Assembly (NCBI GenBank): GCA_003153055.1
Contig: PMBV01000184.1
Location: 1 to 25,049, forward strand
From: Myxococcales bacterium
Lineage (GTDB): Bacteria > Myxococcota > Myxococcia > Myxococcales > Myxococcaceae
Reading direction: 5' to 3'
DNA: 25,049 nucleotides
The translations under genes and the position numbers were made by a program. Below are positions 13,930 to 23,310 of the stretch, one piece after another; the first letter of the stretch is position 1; every line of letters begins with the position of its first letter. The notes beneath the pieces are model-generated. The model saw only the letters and a list, made by a program, of their open reading frames with translations, had not been told where the DNA came from and did no database searches.

Positions 13930-15311
13930 GCGCCCGGCGACCCATGCGACACGCCGGTGCCCGGCCCGGCCAAAGGCGGGGCGAGCGAGGGGTGGCCATG
14001 CTCCTGGTGGTGGTCGGGCTCGCGGTGCTGATGCTGGTGGCGATGGAGTCGTCCTACAACTCCTCGGTCGAGCTTCGCCTGGCCACCAATCAGCGCGACG
14101 AGCTGCGGGCCCACTTCCTCGCCAGCTCGGGCATCGGCCTCTCGCGCCTGATGCTGCGGTTCCAGAAGCAGCTCGACGCCATCCAGCTCCCCAACCTGGG
14201 CGGGTTGCTCCAGCAATTGAGCGGTGGCGCGGGCGGTGCCCTCTCGGGCCTCTTGGGTGGAGCCGCGGGTGCCTCCGGGGCTGCCGGGCTCCTGGGCGCG
14301 GCCGGCGCGGCTCCCACCTCGATGAGCATTCAGCTCTGGCGCATGGCGAAGATCGACTGTCACATGCTGGCCCAGATGGTGCCCGAGGTCGACGCCAAGG
14401 CCCCACCCATCGGCGCCCCGTCGAGGAACAAGAAGTTCGAGTTCGATGAAGAGAACCCGGAGCTCGCCAAGGGCGTTCAGCAGCGGCGCTTCGGGTCGTT
14501 CACCGGCTGCTTCGACACCGTCATCACCGATGAAGAAGAGCGCATCAACCTGAACAAGCTCGACGCGCCGCAGCTCTCGGCTCAGGTGCTCCTGTCTCAA
14601 CTGCTCACCACCCTGTCGGACAAGAAGTACGAGTTCCTCTTCGAAAAGGAGGACTCCAACCGGGTCAAGGTGACGCCCAACGAGATCATCATCAGCCTGC
14701 GCGATTGGGTCGACGAAGACGAGACCGGGAGCCAGTTGAACCTGACCGGCCAGGGCGAGCCCTTCGTCAAGGGCTTCTCGGACGAGAACGGTGACTACGT
14801 GAAGTACGACCCATCGTACCGCGCGAAGAACGCCCGCTTCGACAGCCTCGACGAGCTGTACCTGGTGCACGGCATCAATGATCGCTTCATGGCCGCCTTC
14901 GGAGACCGCCTCACCGTCTACCCAGACGTCAACTCGAAGCTCAACATCAACACCGACGACCCGGTGCTGCTCGAGCTCGCCATTCGCACCGTCGCCGACC
15001 CCGCCAAGCCAGACCCCAGGCTCGGCGACCCGATCTTCATCGACACGCTGATCAAGAAAATCCGCGCGGCGCGGATGTTCGCCCTCTTCGGCATGTCAGC
15101 CCTCGACTTCGTCAACATCGTCGCGGCGGCGGGGGTGCCGGTGAACAGCACCATCATCAACAACATTCAGAACCAGCGCTTCATCGGCGACAAGAGCACC
15201 ACCTACCGCGTCGCCGTCACTGGCCAGGCGGGAGACGTCACCCGCACCATCACCGCCGTCATCCGCCTCGACGACGCGCTGGGGCGGCTCGTGTATTGGA
15301 AGGAAGACTGA
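13926..15311 (+). CDS. gspK: Minor pseudopilin GspK (tip subunit)
   Basis: 461 residues. The start was placed at GTG 13926 because GAGG lies five bases upstream and the GTGA overlap repeats the pattern of this operon; ATG 13944 is the alternative. Prepilin cleavage would be ERG|VAMLLVVVGL, lacking the +5 Glu, as is usual for GspK. Then follow the typical LASSGI helix, a Gly/Ala-rich insert (about 95-132), the large alpha domain (DEEERINLNKLDAPQ, about 200-215) and a C-terminal pseudopilin half with SKLNINTDDPVLL. GspK caps the pseudopilus and is thought to contact substrate. The stop is three bases before gspL. Confidence 0.93.
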   Translation: MSARRPMRHAGARPGQRRGERGVAMLLVVVGLAVLMLVAMESSYNSSVELRLATNQRDELRAHFLASSGIGLSRLMLRFQKQLDAIQLPNLGGLLQQLSGGAGGALSGLLGGAAGASGAAGLLGAAGAAPTSMSIQLWRMAKIDCHMLAQMVPEVDAKAPPIGAPSRNKKFEFDEENPELAKGVQQRRFGSFTGCFDTVITDEEERINLNKLDAPQLSAQVLLSQLLTTLSDKKYEFLFEKEDSNRVKVTPNEIIISLRDWVDEDETGSQLNLTGQGEPFVKGFSDENGDYVKYDPSYRAKNARFDSLDELYLVHGINDRFMAAFGDRLTVYPDVNSKLNINTDDPVLLELAIRTVADPAKPDPRLGDPIFIDTLIKKIRAARMFALFGMSALDFVNIVAAAGVPVNSTIINNIQNQRFIGDKSTTYRVAVTGQAGDVTRTITAVIRLDDALGRLVYWKED

Positions 15312-15314
15312 CCC

Positions 15315-16892
15315 ATGGCCAAGATCCTCGGCCTCGATCTCGGGAGCCACAGCGTCAAGGCAGCGCTCATCGAGACCTCGCTGCGGGGCTTCACCTTGAA
15401 GTCCTACGTGACCGTGCCCACCCCCACCGAGGGAGACCGGCTCGCCCGGCTCTCCAGCGCACTCGAGGCGCTCGCCCAGCAGCTCCCCTTGTGGGCCGAC
15501 ACGGTGGTGACCGCGCTCCCCGGCGTGGCGCTGGCGACGCACTCGATCTTCCTGCCCTTCAACGACCCCAAGAAGGTCGAGTCGACCTTGGCTTTCGAGG
15601 TGGAAGGGCAGCTGCCGTACGATCTCGAGACCGCGGTCTACGACTACCAGGTGGCTCACTCCGACGACTCGGGGACCCAGCTGGTGGTCGGCGTGGTGAA
15701 GAAGAAGGAGCTCGCCTCGGTGCTCGAGCTGCTCAAGGGCGTGAAGATCGACCCCCGCATCGTCACCCACCCGGGGCTGGTCTACCAGAGCGTGCTCCCC
15801 GAGGCAGGAGGCGCGGAGCACGACGACGGCGCGGTGGCCATCGTCGATCTCGGCCATGAGCGGGTCTCGGTGGCCATCGGCCGCCCGGGAGGCGCGGTGG
15901 AGACGGCCCGCACCTTCACCGGCGGCGGCGAGGCGCTGACCCGAGCCCTCTCGCAGGAGTTCAAGATCTCCCTGGCCGACGCGGCTTCGTGGAAAGAGAC
16001 CCATGGCGCGGTGGGCACCGAAGTCGTCGGTCCCGACGCCGAACGCGCCGCGGGGGCCTTCCTTCGGGCGCTCCAGCCGGTGCTGCGAGAGCTGCGGCCG
16101 ACGCTCAAGTCGTACACCGCCAAGGCGCATCACCCCATCGCCAGGGTGCTCCTCTGTGGAGGCACGGCCAAGCTCCGGGGGCTCGCCGGGCAACTCGAGC
16201 AAGACCTCGGCATTCCCACCCAGCTCCTCGAGCTCCCCAAGGAGACCCGTGAGGTGACCGGCGAGGGCCGCTACGAGGCCGCCCAAGCCATCGCCCTGGC
16301 GCTGAGGGGCCACGCCACCGGAGCCAAGGCGCCCCGCTTCAACCTCCGGCGCGGGGAGTACGCGTTCAAGAGCGACTTCGACTTCATGACCGAGCGGCTC
16401 GGCCGGCTGGCGGCCTACGCGTCGATCCTCTTCGTGTTGATGGTGGCCGGCGGCATCGTGAAGAACGCCGTGCTCGAGCGGCGAGACAAGCAGGTCGACG
16501 CGCTGTTCTGCGAGGCGACCCAGCGGGTGCTCGGCAAGTGCGAGAAAGACCCCACCATCGCCCTGGCGCTCCTCAAGGGGCAGGAGAGCCCGGCGGCGGG
16601 CATTCCCAAGCGCTCGGCCGCGTCGCTCCTGGCCGAGCTCAGCCAGCGCATTCCCCCCGACATGAAGCTCACGATGGATCAGATCATCGTCGACATGGAC
16701 CGCATCAGCGTGCGCTGCGAGGCCACCGAGTCGAAGGATATGGAAGACCTCATCACCGCGCTCAAGCAGTACCGGTGCTTCAAGGACATCAAAGAGGGCA
16801 AGGTCGAGAAGTCGAAGGGCGGCTCCAAGGTCTCCTTCCGTCTCGAGGTTCAAGTCGAGTGTCCGGACGAGAGCCCGGCACCTCAGGGGTAA
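15315..16892 (+). CDS. gspL: GspL/PilM-like T2SS platform protein with intact actin-fold nucleotide site
   Basis: 525 residues. The N-terminal cytoplasmic part is a PilM/actin-like ASKHA fold. It opens with the phosphate-1 motif GLDLGSHSVKAAL (about 6-18) and includes a second phosphate loop (AIVDLGHERVSVAIG, about 175-190) and an adenosine-type loop (VLLCGGTAKLRGL). One membrane segment lies near 373-392, followed by a periplasmic ferredoxin-like part to the end. The protein therefore looks like PilM joined to PilN, which is how GspL is related to type IV pili. GspL tethers the GspE ATPase to the membrane. Classical gammaproteobacterial GspL has lost the nucleotide motifs that are retained here. 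AAGGAAG precedes the ATG by about ten bases. Confidence 0.92.
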   Translation: MAKILGLDLGSHSVKAALIETSLRGFTLKSYVTVPTPTEGDRLARLSSALEALAQQLPLWADTVVTALPGVALATHSIFLPFNDPKKVESTLAFEVEGQLPYDLETAVYDYQVAHSDDSGTQLVVGVVKKKELASVLELLKGVKIDPRIVTHPGLVYQSVLPEAGGAEHDDGAVAIVDLGHERVSVAIGRPGGAVETARTFTGGGEALTRALSQEFKISLADAASWKETHGAVGTEVVGPDAERAAGAFLRALQPVLRELRPTLKSYTAKAHHPIARVLLCGGTAKLRGLAGQLEQDLGIPTQLLELPKETREVTGEGRYEAAQAIALALRGHATGAKAPRFNLRRGEYAFKSDFDFMTERLGRLAAYASILFVLMVAGGIVKNAVLERRDKQVDALFCEATQRVLGKCEKDPTIALALLKGQESPAAGIPKRSAASLLAELSQRIPPDMKLTMDQIIVDMDRISVRCEATESKDMEDLITALKQYRCFKDIKEGKVEKSKGGSKVSFRLEVQVECPDESPAPQG

Positions 16893-16895
16893 CGC

Positions 16896-17450
16896 ATGTC
16901 AGCCATCGCCAATCTCCAGGCCTCGGTCTCGGCGTCCTTCACCACCCTCTCCCAGCGGGAGCGGCGCATGGTGGTGGCGGCGGGCCTCACCCTGCTCTTT
17001 TTCGCCGTGTTCATGGTGTTGTTCGGGTTCTCGAACAAGGCCAACGCTATTCGCCGCCGCACCCAAGAGAAGATCGCCAAGCTCGAGGAGGTTCACGTGT
17101 TGGCCGCGGGCTTCGGGGCCCAGAAGGCCATTCAAGAGAGCCTCGAGCGCCAGCTCGCGACGTCGAACGTGCGGCTCATCAGCTTCCTCGAGGAGAAGTC
17201 CAAGAAGACGGGCCTCGAGCTGCCGTCCATCAACCCCCGGCCCGACGCCGCGCTCGAGAACACCAAAATCACCGAGAGCGCCGTCGAGGTCACCCTCACC
17301 GACGTGAAGTTGAATCGCCTGGTCGACTTCATCTCGGCCATCGAGGCAGGCCCGGGCATCGTCAAGGTGAAGTACCTGCGCCTCGAGCCCCGGGTTCAGA
17401 ACGAGACCGTCACCGCCTGGCTCACCATCGCCACCTACCACCTCAAGTGA
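16896..17450 (+). CDS. gspM: Type II secretion system protein GspM (PilO-like)
   Basis: 184 residues. A short cytoplasmic N-terminus with SQRERRMVVAA is followed by one membrane segment (about 29-47), a coiled-coil-like helix (about 55-105, with RRRTQEKIAKLEEV and ESLERQLATSN) and a C-terminal ferredoxin-like domain (about 115-184). This is the GspM/PilO plan. It pairs with GspL and stabilises it in the platform. AGGGG lies six bases before the ATG and three bases separate it from gspL. The gene is clear by position and fold, although GspM sequences vary widely. Confidence 0.88.
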   Translation: MSAIANLQASVSASFTTLSQRERRMVVAAGLTLLFFAVFMVLFGFSNKANAIRRRTQEKIAKLEEVHVLAAGFGAQKAIQESLERQLATSNVRLISFLEEKSKKTGLELPSINPRPDAALENTKITESAVEVTLTDVKLNRLVDFISAIEAGPGIVKVKYLRLEPRVQNETVTAWLTIATYHLK

Positions 17451-17458
17451 GCCGACCC

Positions 17459-18379
17459 ATGCCCGAGACCAAGAAGCGACGGCTCCCCCTCATCCTCGGC
17501 TACCTGGCCTTCACCCTGTTCTCGCTGGTGGCGGGCTTCTTCCTCACCTTCCCCTACGAGGCCTTGAAGGAGCGGGCCCGACAGGAGGCCGACCAGGCAG
17601 GGTACTTCCTCCGCATCGCCTCGCTGGGGCCCGGGCTGCTCAGCCTGGGGGCCTCGGAGCTCCAAGTCGCCAAGAAGGCCGACAGCGAGCCACCACCCGA
17701 GGCGTTGCGCATCGACTCGGTGTCCATCGGGCCCTCGCTGTTTCCCCCTGGGGTGAGCCTCAAGGTCCGCGCGCTGGGAGGCTCGGTCACCACCACCCTC
17801 TCGGGGCTGACCAGCACGCGATTCAAGGTCGACGCCGAAGGGCTCGATCTCTCCAAGGGCAACATGAAAGGCTTCTCGGGCATCGACTTCGCGGGCACCC
17901 TCGAGGCCCACCTCGATCTCTCGCTGCCCAGAGCCGGGGCAGGCGCCGCGGCCGAGCCCGACCTGAGCCAAGCCTCGGGAGCCTTCACCCTCGAGACGAA
18001 GGACCTGGCGATCAACGGAGGGAACATGTCGGTGACCATTCCCCAGTTCGGGGCGGATCCGACGCCGCTCGATTTGCCCAAGATCGTCCTGGGCAACCTC
18101 AGCGCCAAGGTGAAGATCGACAAGGGCACGGCGACGGTGGAAAACTTCCAGGCCAAGAGCGCCGATCTCGAAGCCAACATCTCGGGCACCATGAAGCTCG
18201 GCAAGCGGCTGGAGTACAGCGAGCCCAACCTCGAGGTTCGGTTCAAGCCCGATCCCGAGTTCCAGAAGCGCCTGGGGCTCCTCGGCAGCGCGCTCTCGAT
18301 GGTGGGCGCCGACCCGAAGGACCCGGCCTGGCGCCTCGGCCGGCTCACCGGCTTCGTGGGCCGCCCCCAATTCCGCTGA
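17459..18379 (+). CDS. gspN: Type II secretion system protein GspN
   Basis: 306 residues with an N-terminal membrane anchor (about 9-30) and a long periplasmic part made of repeating beta strands (for example NLSAKVKIDKGTATVENFQA). It resembles the AsmA-like/GspN family found at the end of T2SS operons in deltaproteobacterial lineages. Its role is not well defined; in some bacteria GspN is dispensable. The ATG at 17459 is eight bases after gspM and begins MPETKKRRLPLILGY, with no strong ribosome site. Sixty-three bases separate it from the activator gene, with no clear terminator between. Confidence 0.85.
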   Translation: MPETKKRRLPLILGYLAFTLFSLVAGFFLTFPYEALKERARQEADQAGYFLRIASLGPGLLSLGASELQVAKKADSEPPPEALRIDSVSIGPSLFPPGVSLKVRALGGSVTTTLSGLTSTRFKVDAEGLDLSKGNMKGFSGIDFAGTLEAHLDLSLPRAGAGAAAEPDLSQASGAFTLETKDLAINGGNMSVTIPQFGADPTPLDLPKIVLGNLSAKVKIDKGTATVENFQAKSADLEANISGTMKLGKRLEYSEPNLEVRFKPDPEFQKRLGLLGSALSMVGADPKDPAWRLGRLTGFVGRPQFR

Positions 18380-18442
18380 CGCGGTCTGCTGGCGAGACAT
18401 CGCGAGCTTGGGCAGTACAGCCGGCCGTGCTACGTCTGGTCG

Positions 18443-20095
<1,653 letters not shown>

Positions 20096-20104
20096 AATCA
20101 CGCC

Positions 20105-20596
20105 ATGCCACAGCCCCTCGAAATTCGCCCGGCCCGACGGGAAGACTGCCCCAAGGTCATCGAGCTCATCAACGGCCTGGCCGAGTACGAGAAGCTCGGG
20201 AACCAGATGGTGGCCACCAGCGCGATGCTCGAGGCCGAGCTCTTCGGGGAGCGCCCGGTCATCGAGGCCGCCCTGGCGTGGGAGGGGTTCAAGGTGGTGG
20301 GTTTCGCGCTCTGGTTCCACAACTACTCCACGTTCCTCGGGCGTCGGGGCATCTACCTCGAGGATCTCTTCGTGCTCCCCTCGTCGCGGGGCCGCGGCTA
20401 TGGGAAGGCGCTGCTCCGGTACCTGGCCGGCGTCGCGGTGGCACGAGGTTGCGGCCGCTTCGAGTGGACGGTGCTCGACTGGAACACCCCCGCCATTCGA
20501 TTCTACGAGGGGCTCGGGGCCCAGGTGCTCCCCGACTGGCGGGTCTGCCGAGTCACCGGCGAGGCGCTCTCACGGTTGGCGGAGGGACGAGGCTAG
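20105..20596 (+). CDS. GNAT-family N-acetyltransferase (diamine acetyltransferase-like)
   Basis: 163 residues, a complete GNAT domain. The acetyl-CoA loop is RGRGYGKALL (95-104), preceded by IYLEDLFVLP, a phrase typical of the spermidine/spermine or thialysine acetyltransferase branch. VLDWNTPAIRFYEGLGA forms motif B with the Tyr that usually acts as general acid. It probably acetylates a small amine, but the substrate is not certain. A GAGGAG ribosome site overlaps the end of the activator gene, with nine bases between stop and ATG, so it may be read from the same transcript. No functional tie to secretion is evident. Confidence 0.88.
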   Translation: MPQPLEIRPARREDCPKVIELINGLAEYEKLGNQMVATSAMLEAELFGERPVIEAALAWEGFKVVGFALWFHNYSTFLGRRGIYLEDLFVLPSSRGRGYGKALLRYLAGVAVARGCGRFEWTVLDWNTPAIRFYEGLGAQVLPDWRVCRVTGEALSRLAEGRG

Positions 20597-20857
20597 AGCA
20601 CATCCCCTTGGGTCGGCGCGCGGCCAAGCGACATGGGACCTTGAGATCATCCCTCGGCGTCGCCATCAACCACAAACGGCGCCGCCCAAAGGGGACGCGG
20701 GCGGGCGGGTGCCCTCCTCCGCGCCTCCACCGACCAGCCCCTCCACCTCGAGCCATTGGCCCCAGGGTCGTCACCTTGGGCCGCGGCGGAAGCGGACATG
20801 TCGGGCAGGGGTCGCCAGCAACAGTACCAATGGTTACATCCGGGAGTCCCCTCCCGG
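20597..20857. other. Non-coding stretch after the GNAT gene
   Basis: No convincing gene, RNA or promoter is visible here. Open frames on both strands have arbitrary composition (Pro/Arg-rich). It may contain decayed sequence belonging to the GNAT remnant downstream. Confidence 0.4.
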
Positions 20858-20995
20858 ACCGCGCTCCTGCTCCTGCTCCTGCTGTCGACGAAGGACGCCC
20901 AGCCGTTCTACGCGAAGTTGGGGTTTGGCCCTCGAGAGAGCGTGCAACCTCGAACCTTCACGAGCACCGAGAGGGCGCTGGTGCGCGAGGGCTAG
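20858..20995 (+). pseudogene. C-terminal remnant of a second GNAT acetyltransferase
   Basis: In the frame ending at the TAG 20993-20995, the codons give LLLLSTKDAQPFYAKLGFGP and then about 20 more residues. This is the motif B ending of GNAT enzymes, here of the type with T-x-D-A-x-x-F-Y-x-x-x-G-F. The upstream acetyl-CoA binding loop cannot be found in any frame between 20597 and 20857. Just before the remnant is a CTCCTG tandem run (about 20866-20884). I read it as a truncated, decayed gene. It is not closely related to the intact GNAT at 20105. A short expressed 79-codon frame from ATG 20756 is possible but unlikely. Confidence 0.5.
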
Positions 20996-21111
20996 CGCTT
21001 CGGAGGATCCTCCGGGAAGCTGCGCCGAAAGAACAACCACAGCCCGGTGACCAGCGCGCCGATGGCGACGAGGCCCCAGGTATCCCAGCTGATGGAAGCG
21101 AGTGACAGCAC
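20992..21111 (-). CDS. Small single-span membrane peptide (39 residues)
   Basis: GTG start at 21111 with GGGAGG eight bases upstream, reading to a TAG at 20992-20994. The peptide is a short N-terminus (MLSLASISWDTWG), a hydrophobic span (about 13-28) and a basic tail (WLFFRRSFPEDPPKR), so the tail is probably in the cytoplasm. It lies 19 bases after the 299-residue lipoprotein gene on the same strand, which suggests cotranscription. No family is recognised. Its end overlaps the end of the GNAT remnant on the other strand by two bases. Confidence 0.5.
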   Translation of the reverse strand: MLSLASISWDTWGLVAIGALVTGLWLFFRRSFPEDPPKR

Positions 21112-21130
21112 CAGCGCATCCTCCCTCGTT

Positions 21131-22030
21131 TCAGAGCCCGACGCCCACCCCGACCCTGAATCCCGAGGCGTCGAGGCCATCGACCGTCAGCACCTGGAAG
21201 CCGACCTCGAAGAAGAACGGCGTGGGGTAGCGGCCCAGATGGGTGAGGTGCGCGCCGATGAGGGCACGGCCCCCGATGGCGACGCTGTGACCGAAGCCCA
21301 GCACCGGCATGGCCGCCATGAGGAAGCTCACTCCGGGGAGATTGAGGAACCACCGATTCTCCGACGCCCACAGGGTCAGCTCGACGCGTCCCTGGAGCGC
21401 GGCCGTCACGAACGACCGGGCCTGCTGGAGGACGTTCTCGACTTCGACGGCCACACCGGGCACCACGTAGAGGCTGGCCCAGTAACGAAGCCCGAGCTGG
21501 CCCCCGACGGCGAAGCTGGGGGCGCCGGGGCTCGCGACGGTGGCCGTGCGCGCGCCCGCGACGAAGCTGAGCCGAGGCGTGAAACGCTGGGCCTCCTGCT
21601 CGGCCAGCTCGGGGACATCGGCGTCATCGGCCGCCTGGGCGAGCCCCGCGCCAGGAGCGTCGACCAGAGCCCAGAGCTGAGCGACCAGCCCCGGAGGCAG
21701 AGCCAACGGCTGCTCGGACGAGAAGCGCGTCGCACCGTCGACCTCGCGAGCGGCCACACACGCCTCGTCGCGCCCCCTGGCCACGCAGTACACCCGAGCT
21801 CCATCGTCCTTCACACGGGCCGACTCGAGGCACAGCTCCTCGCACCCCGCGACCGAGCCCCTCCGCGGCAGCTCCTGAAGCAGCTCATCGACCTCCACCA
21901 GCGGCCTCGGCACCTCGGCGAGCGAGAACCGGGTCTCGAGCAACCGCTGCCGAATCACCGACTCATGCATCGCACCGCAGCCGCTCGAAGCGATCGCCCA
22001 GGCCGCCCACCCCAAGAGCCACCGCCTCAC
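21131..22030 (-). CDS. Predicted outer-membrane lipoprotein, hypothetical
   Basis: 299 residues. The GTG at 22030 was chosen because it overlaps the stop of the previous gene (GTGA) and gives a lipoprotein signal: VRRWLLGWAAWAIASSGC, with the lipid-bearing Cys at 18. The middle (about 20-140) is Glu/Ala/Leu-rich with three further Cys residues. From about residue 150 alternating hydrophobic strands with aromatic girdle residues (LRYWASLYVVPG, TPFFFEVGFQVL) run to the C-terminus and suggest a small beta-barrel or a barrel-like domain. I do not recognise the family. It is paired with the 201-residue exported protein upstream, and both probably act in the cell envelope. Confidence 0.7.
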   Translation of the reverse strand: MRRWLLGWAAWAIASSGCGAMHESVIRQRLLETRFSLAEVPRPLVEVDELLQELPRRGSVAGCEELCLESARVKDDGARVYCVARGRDEACVAAREVDGATRFSSEQPLALPPGLVAQLWALVDAPGAGLAQAADDADVPELAEQEAQRFTPRLSFVAGARTATVASPGAPSFAVGGQLGLRYWASLYVVPGVAVEVENVLQQARSFVTAALQGRVELTLWASENRWFLNLPGVSFLMAAMPVLGFGHSVAIGGRALIGAHLTHLGRYPTPFFFEVGFQVLTVDGLDASGFRVGVGVGL

Positions 22031-22632
22031 TCGCTGTGCCTCGAGGCGGCGTGGAATTCGACCAAACGGTAGAGCCACCCAGACGGCCCCTGCACCGCCA
22101 CCTTGCCGATGTTGGGGGCATAGAAGTGCGTGTAAGGCTCGGACCCGTCGAGCTCGGTCTCGAGCACCGCCAGGCACTGCTCCGCCGACTGGCCATTTGG
22201 CAAGTCTACCGTCGCCTCCAGCGCCATCACCTCGTACTGGGCGGGGCGCCCTCCACCGCGCTCGATCGACGCCGTAGCTCGCCACCGCGTGCCGAAGGAC
22301 ATGGTGGGCGGCAACACCACCGCCTCGGCATCGCCGCGCGCAGCCGAGCGTTCGAGCCAGGCGCCGTCCTTGAGCCTCCAGGTGGTGGTGCCGACCCGCC
22401 TCCCCAGCGAGAACGACACCCGCGAGCGCCAGTCCGAGATGTCGGTGATGGTCACTCGGCCCTTGGTCTTCTCGAGCTGGTACACCCAGGTCACTCCGGC
22501 CTTCTGCACGAAGTACTCGGCCGCCACCCGCGTCGCCTCGGCGGTGGGGGCCGTGGGTGGGCGCGAGGGCAGCGACGGCTCCTCAGCCGCGCCGCTCGTC
22601 GCCACGAGGAGAATGAGGGCCACGCCGCGCAT
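22027..22632 (-). CDS. Exported hypothetical protein, beta-rich
   Basis: 201 residues. The ATG at 22632 starts a signal peptide (MRGVALILLVATSGAAE, likely cut after Ala). A GTG at 22671 in frame would add 13 residues and hide the signal, so it is less likely. The mature part has alternating strands such as VTWVYQLEKTKGRVTITDI and ends FYAPNIGKVAVQG...WLYRLVEFH, a pattern seen in periplasmic lipid- or ligand-binding hypothetical proteins. No function can be named. It overlaps the following lipoprotein gene by four bases, so the two are coupled. No strong ribosome site is seen. Confidence 0.72.
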   Translation of the reverse strand: MRGVALILLVATSGAAEEPSLPSRPPTAPTAEATRVAAEYFVQKAGVTWVYQLEKTKGRVTITDISDWRSRVSFSLGRRVGTTTWRLKDGAWLERSAARGDAEAVVLPPTMSFGTRWRATASIERGGGRPAQYEVMALEATVDLPNGQSAEQCLAVLETELDGSEPYTHFYAPNIGKVAVQGPSGWLYRLVEFHAASRHSE

Positions 22633-22768
22633 CGGTCGGTCGCGACTGTAACGAAGTCCAGCGGCGAGCACCTCAGGCTTCGGCCCGTGAAGGACTGCTG
22701 CCCGCTCGGCTTGGTCTCAGGAGCACCACCCGGGTTGCCTCACGTGGCCACTCAGAGGCGCACCTGCG

Positions 22769-23167
22769 TCATTGGAGAGAACCTCCTGGGGTTTCGCTTC
22801 CACTCACTGGGGCCCCGACGACCCTCGAGCTCGGCCGCAGAACGACCGAGACGACCTTGGGGCCCTCGGTGAGCACCACGCCCTCGGCACCACGGCTGAG
22901 CTCGGCGAGGATCTCCGCCAATGTCGCTCGGTGGGACAGCACGGCGAGGTGCTTGAGCGCCAAACTTCCGACCGTGCTCGCCAAAGCCAAGGGCAACAAC
23001 GCTTGAAGCTGGTCGGCCCCCAAGCCGGCGAGCTCGCCATCTCGACGTCGAACCACGAGGAGCTCCGCGTCGCGCTCCCGAAAGCGCGCCCAGGCCGTCG
23101 AGAAAGCGTCGGTCTCTTCGGCGAGATACAGGAGCTTCGCAGGCGAGTTGATGAACGTGAGATTCAT
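22769..23167 (-). CDS. CBS-domain-like small protein
   Basis: 132 residues, soluble. After MNLTFINSPAKLLYLAEETD comes a first CBS-like unit (AFSTAWARFRERDAELLVVR, then a Gly-Leu turn, about 22-55) and a second (LKHLAVLSHRATLAEILAEL to GVVLTEGPKVVSVVL, about 72-112). The beta-alpha-beta-beta-alpha spacing fits a CBS pair, which in other proteins binds adenosyl nucleotides. There is no catalytic domain attached. The ATG at 23167 lacks a clear ribosome site. A 7-bp inverted repeat lies about 67 bases upstream and overlaps a TTGACC -35-like hexamer. Confidence 0.6.
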   Translation of the reverse strand: MNLTFINSPAKLLYLAEETDAFSTAWARFRERDAELLVVRRRDGELAGLGADQLQALLPLALASTVGSLALKHLAVLSHRATLAEILAELSRGAEGVVLTEGPKVVSVVLRPSSRVVGAPVSGSETPGGSLQ

Positions 23168-23233
23168 GGCCCGACCCGCGAAGCAAGAACGGCGCCCGAC
23201 CTGATTCCAAGATGTTGGTGGCATCTGAAGGAG

Positions 23234-23256
23234 GTCAACCATCACCCGCGGTTGAC
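23234..23256. promoter_or_regulatory. Operator-like palindrome upstream of the CBS gene
   Basis: GTCAACC (23234-23240) and GGTTGAC (23250-23256) are perfect inverted arms around nine bases. On the minus strand one arm carries TTGACC, a possible -35 box for the CBS gene at 23167, although no convincing -10 box follows. The geometry fits a dimeric repressor site. Confidence 0.4.
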
Positions 23257-23310
23257 ATCAGCCGAAGACGACAGCCGCAAGGTGACTGGTGTAAAACGCC
23301 GACCGAGCCC

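Noticed and set aside
18380..18442. A separate promoter for the activator gene
   Set aside because: No convincing -35/-10 or -24/-12 boxes or palindrome are seen, so cotranscription with gspN is simpler.
20866..20884. CTCCTG tandem repeat
   Set aside because: Too short and too few units to be called a repeat locus; it is best seen as Leu codons in the GNAT remnant.
22633..22768. Possible c-di-GMP (GEMM) or other riboswitch on the minus strand
   Set aside because: Only short pieces (GGCAA and an AAGCC-like run) match; the conserved core between them is missing.
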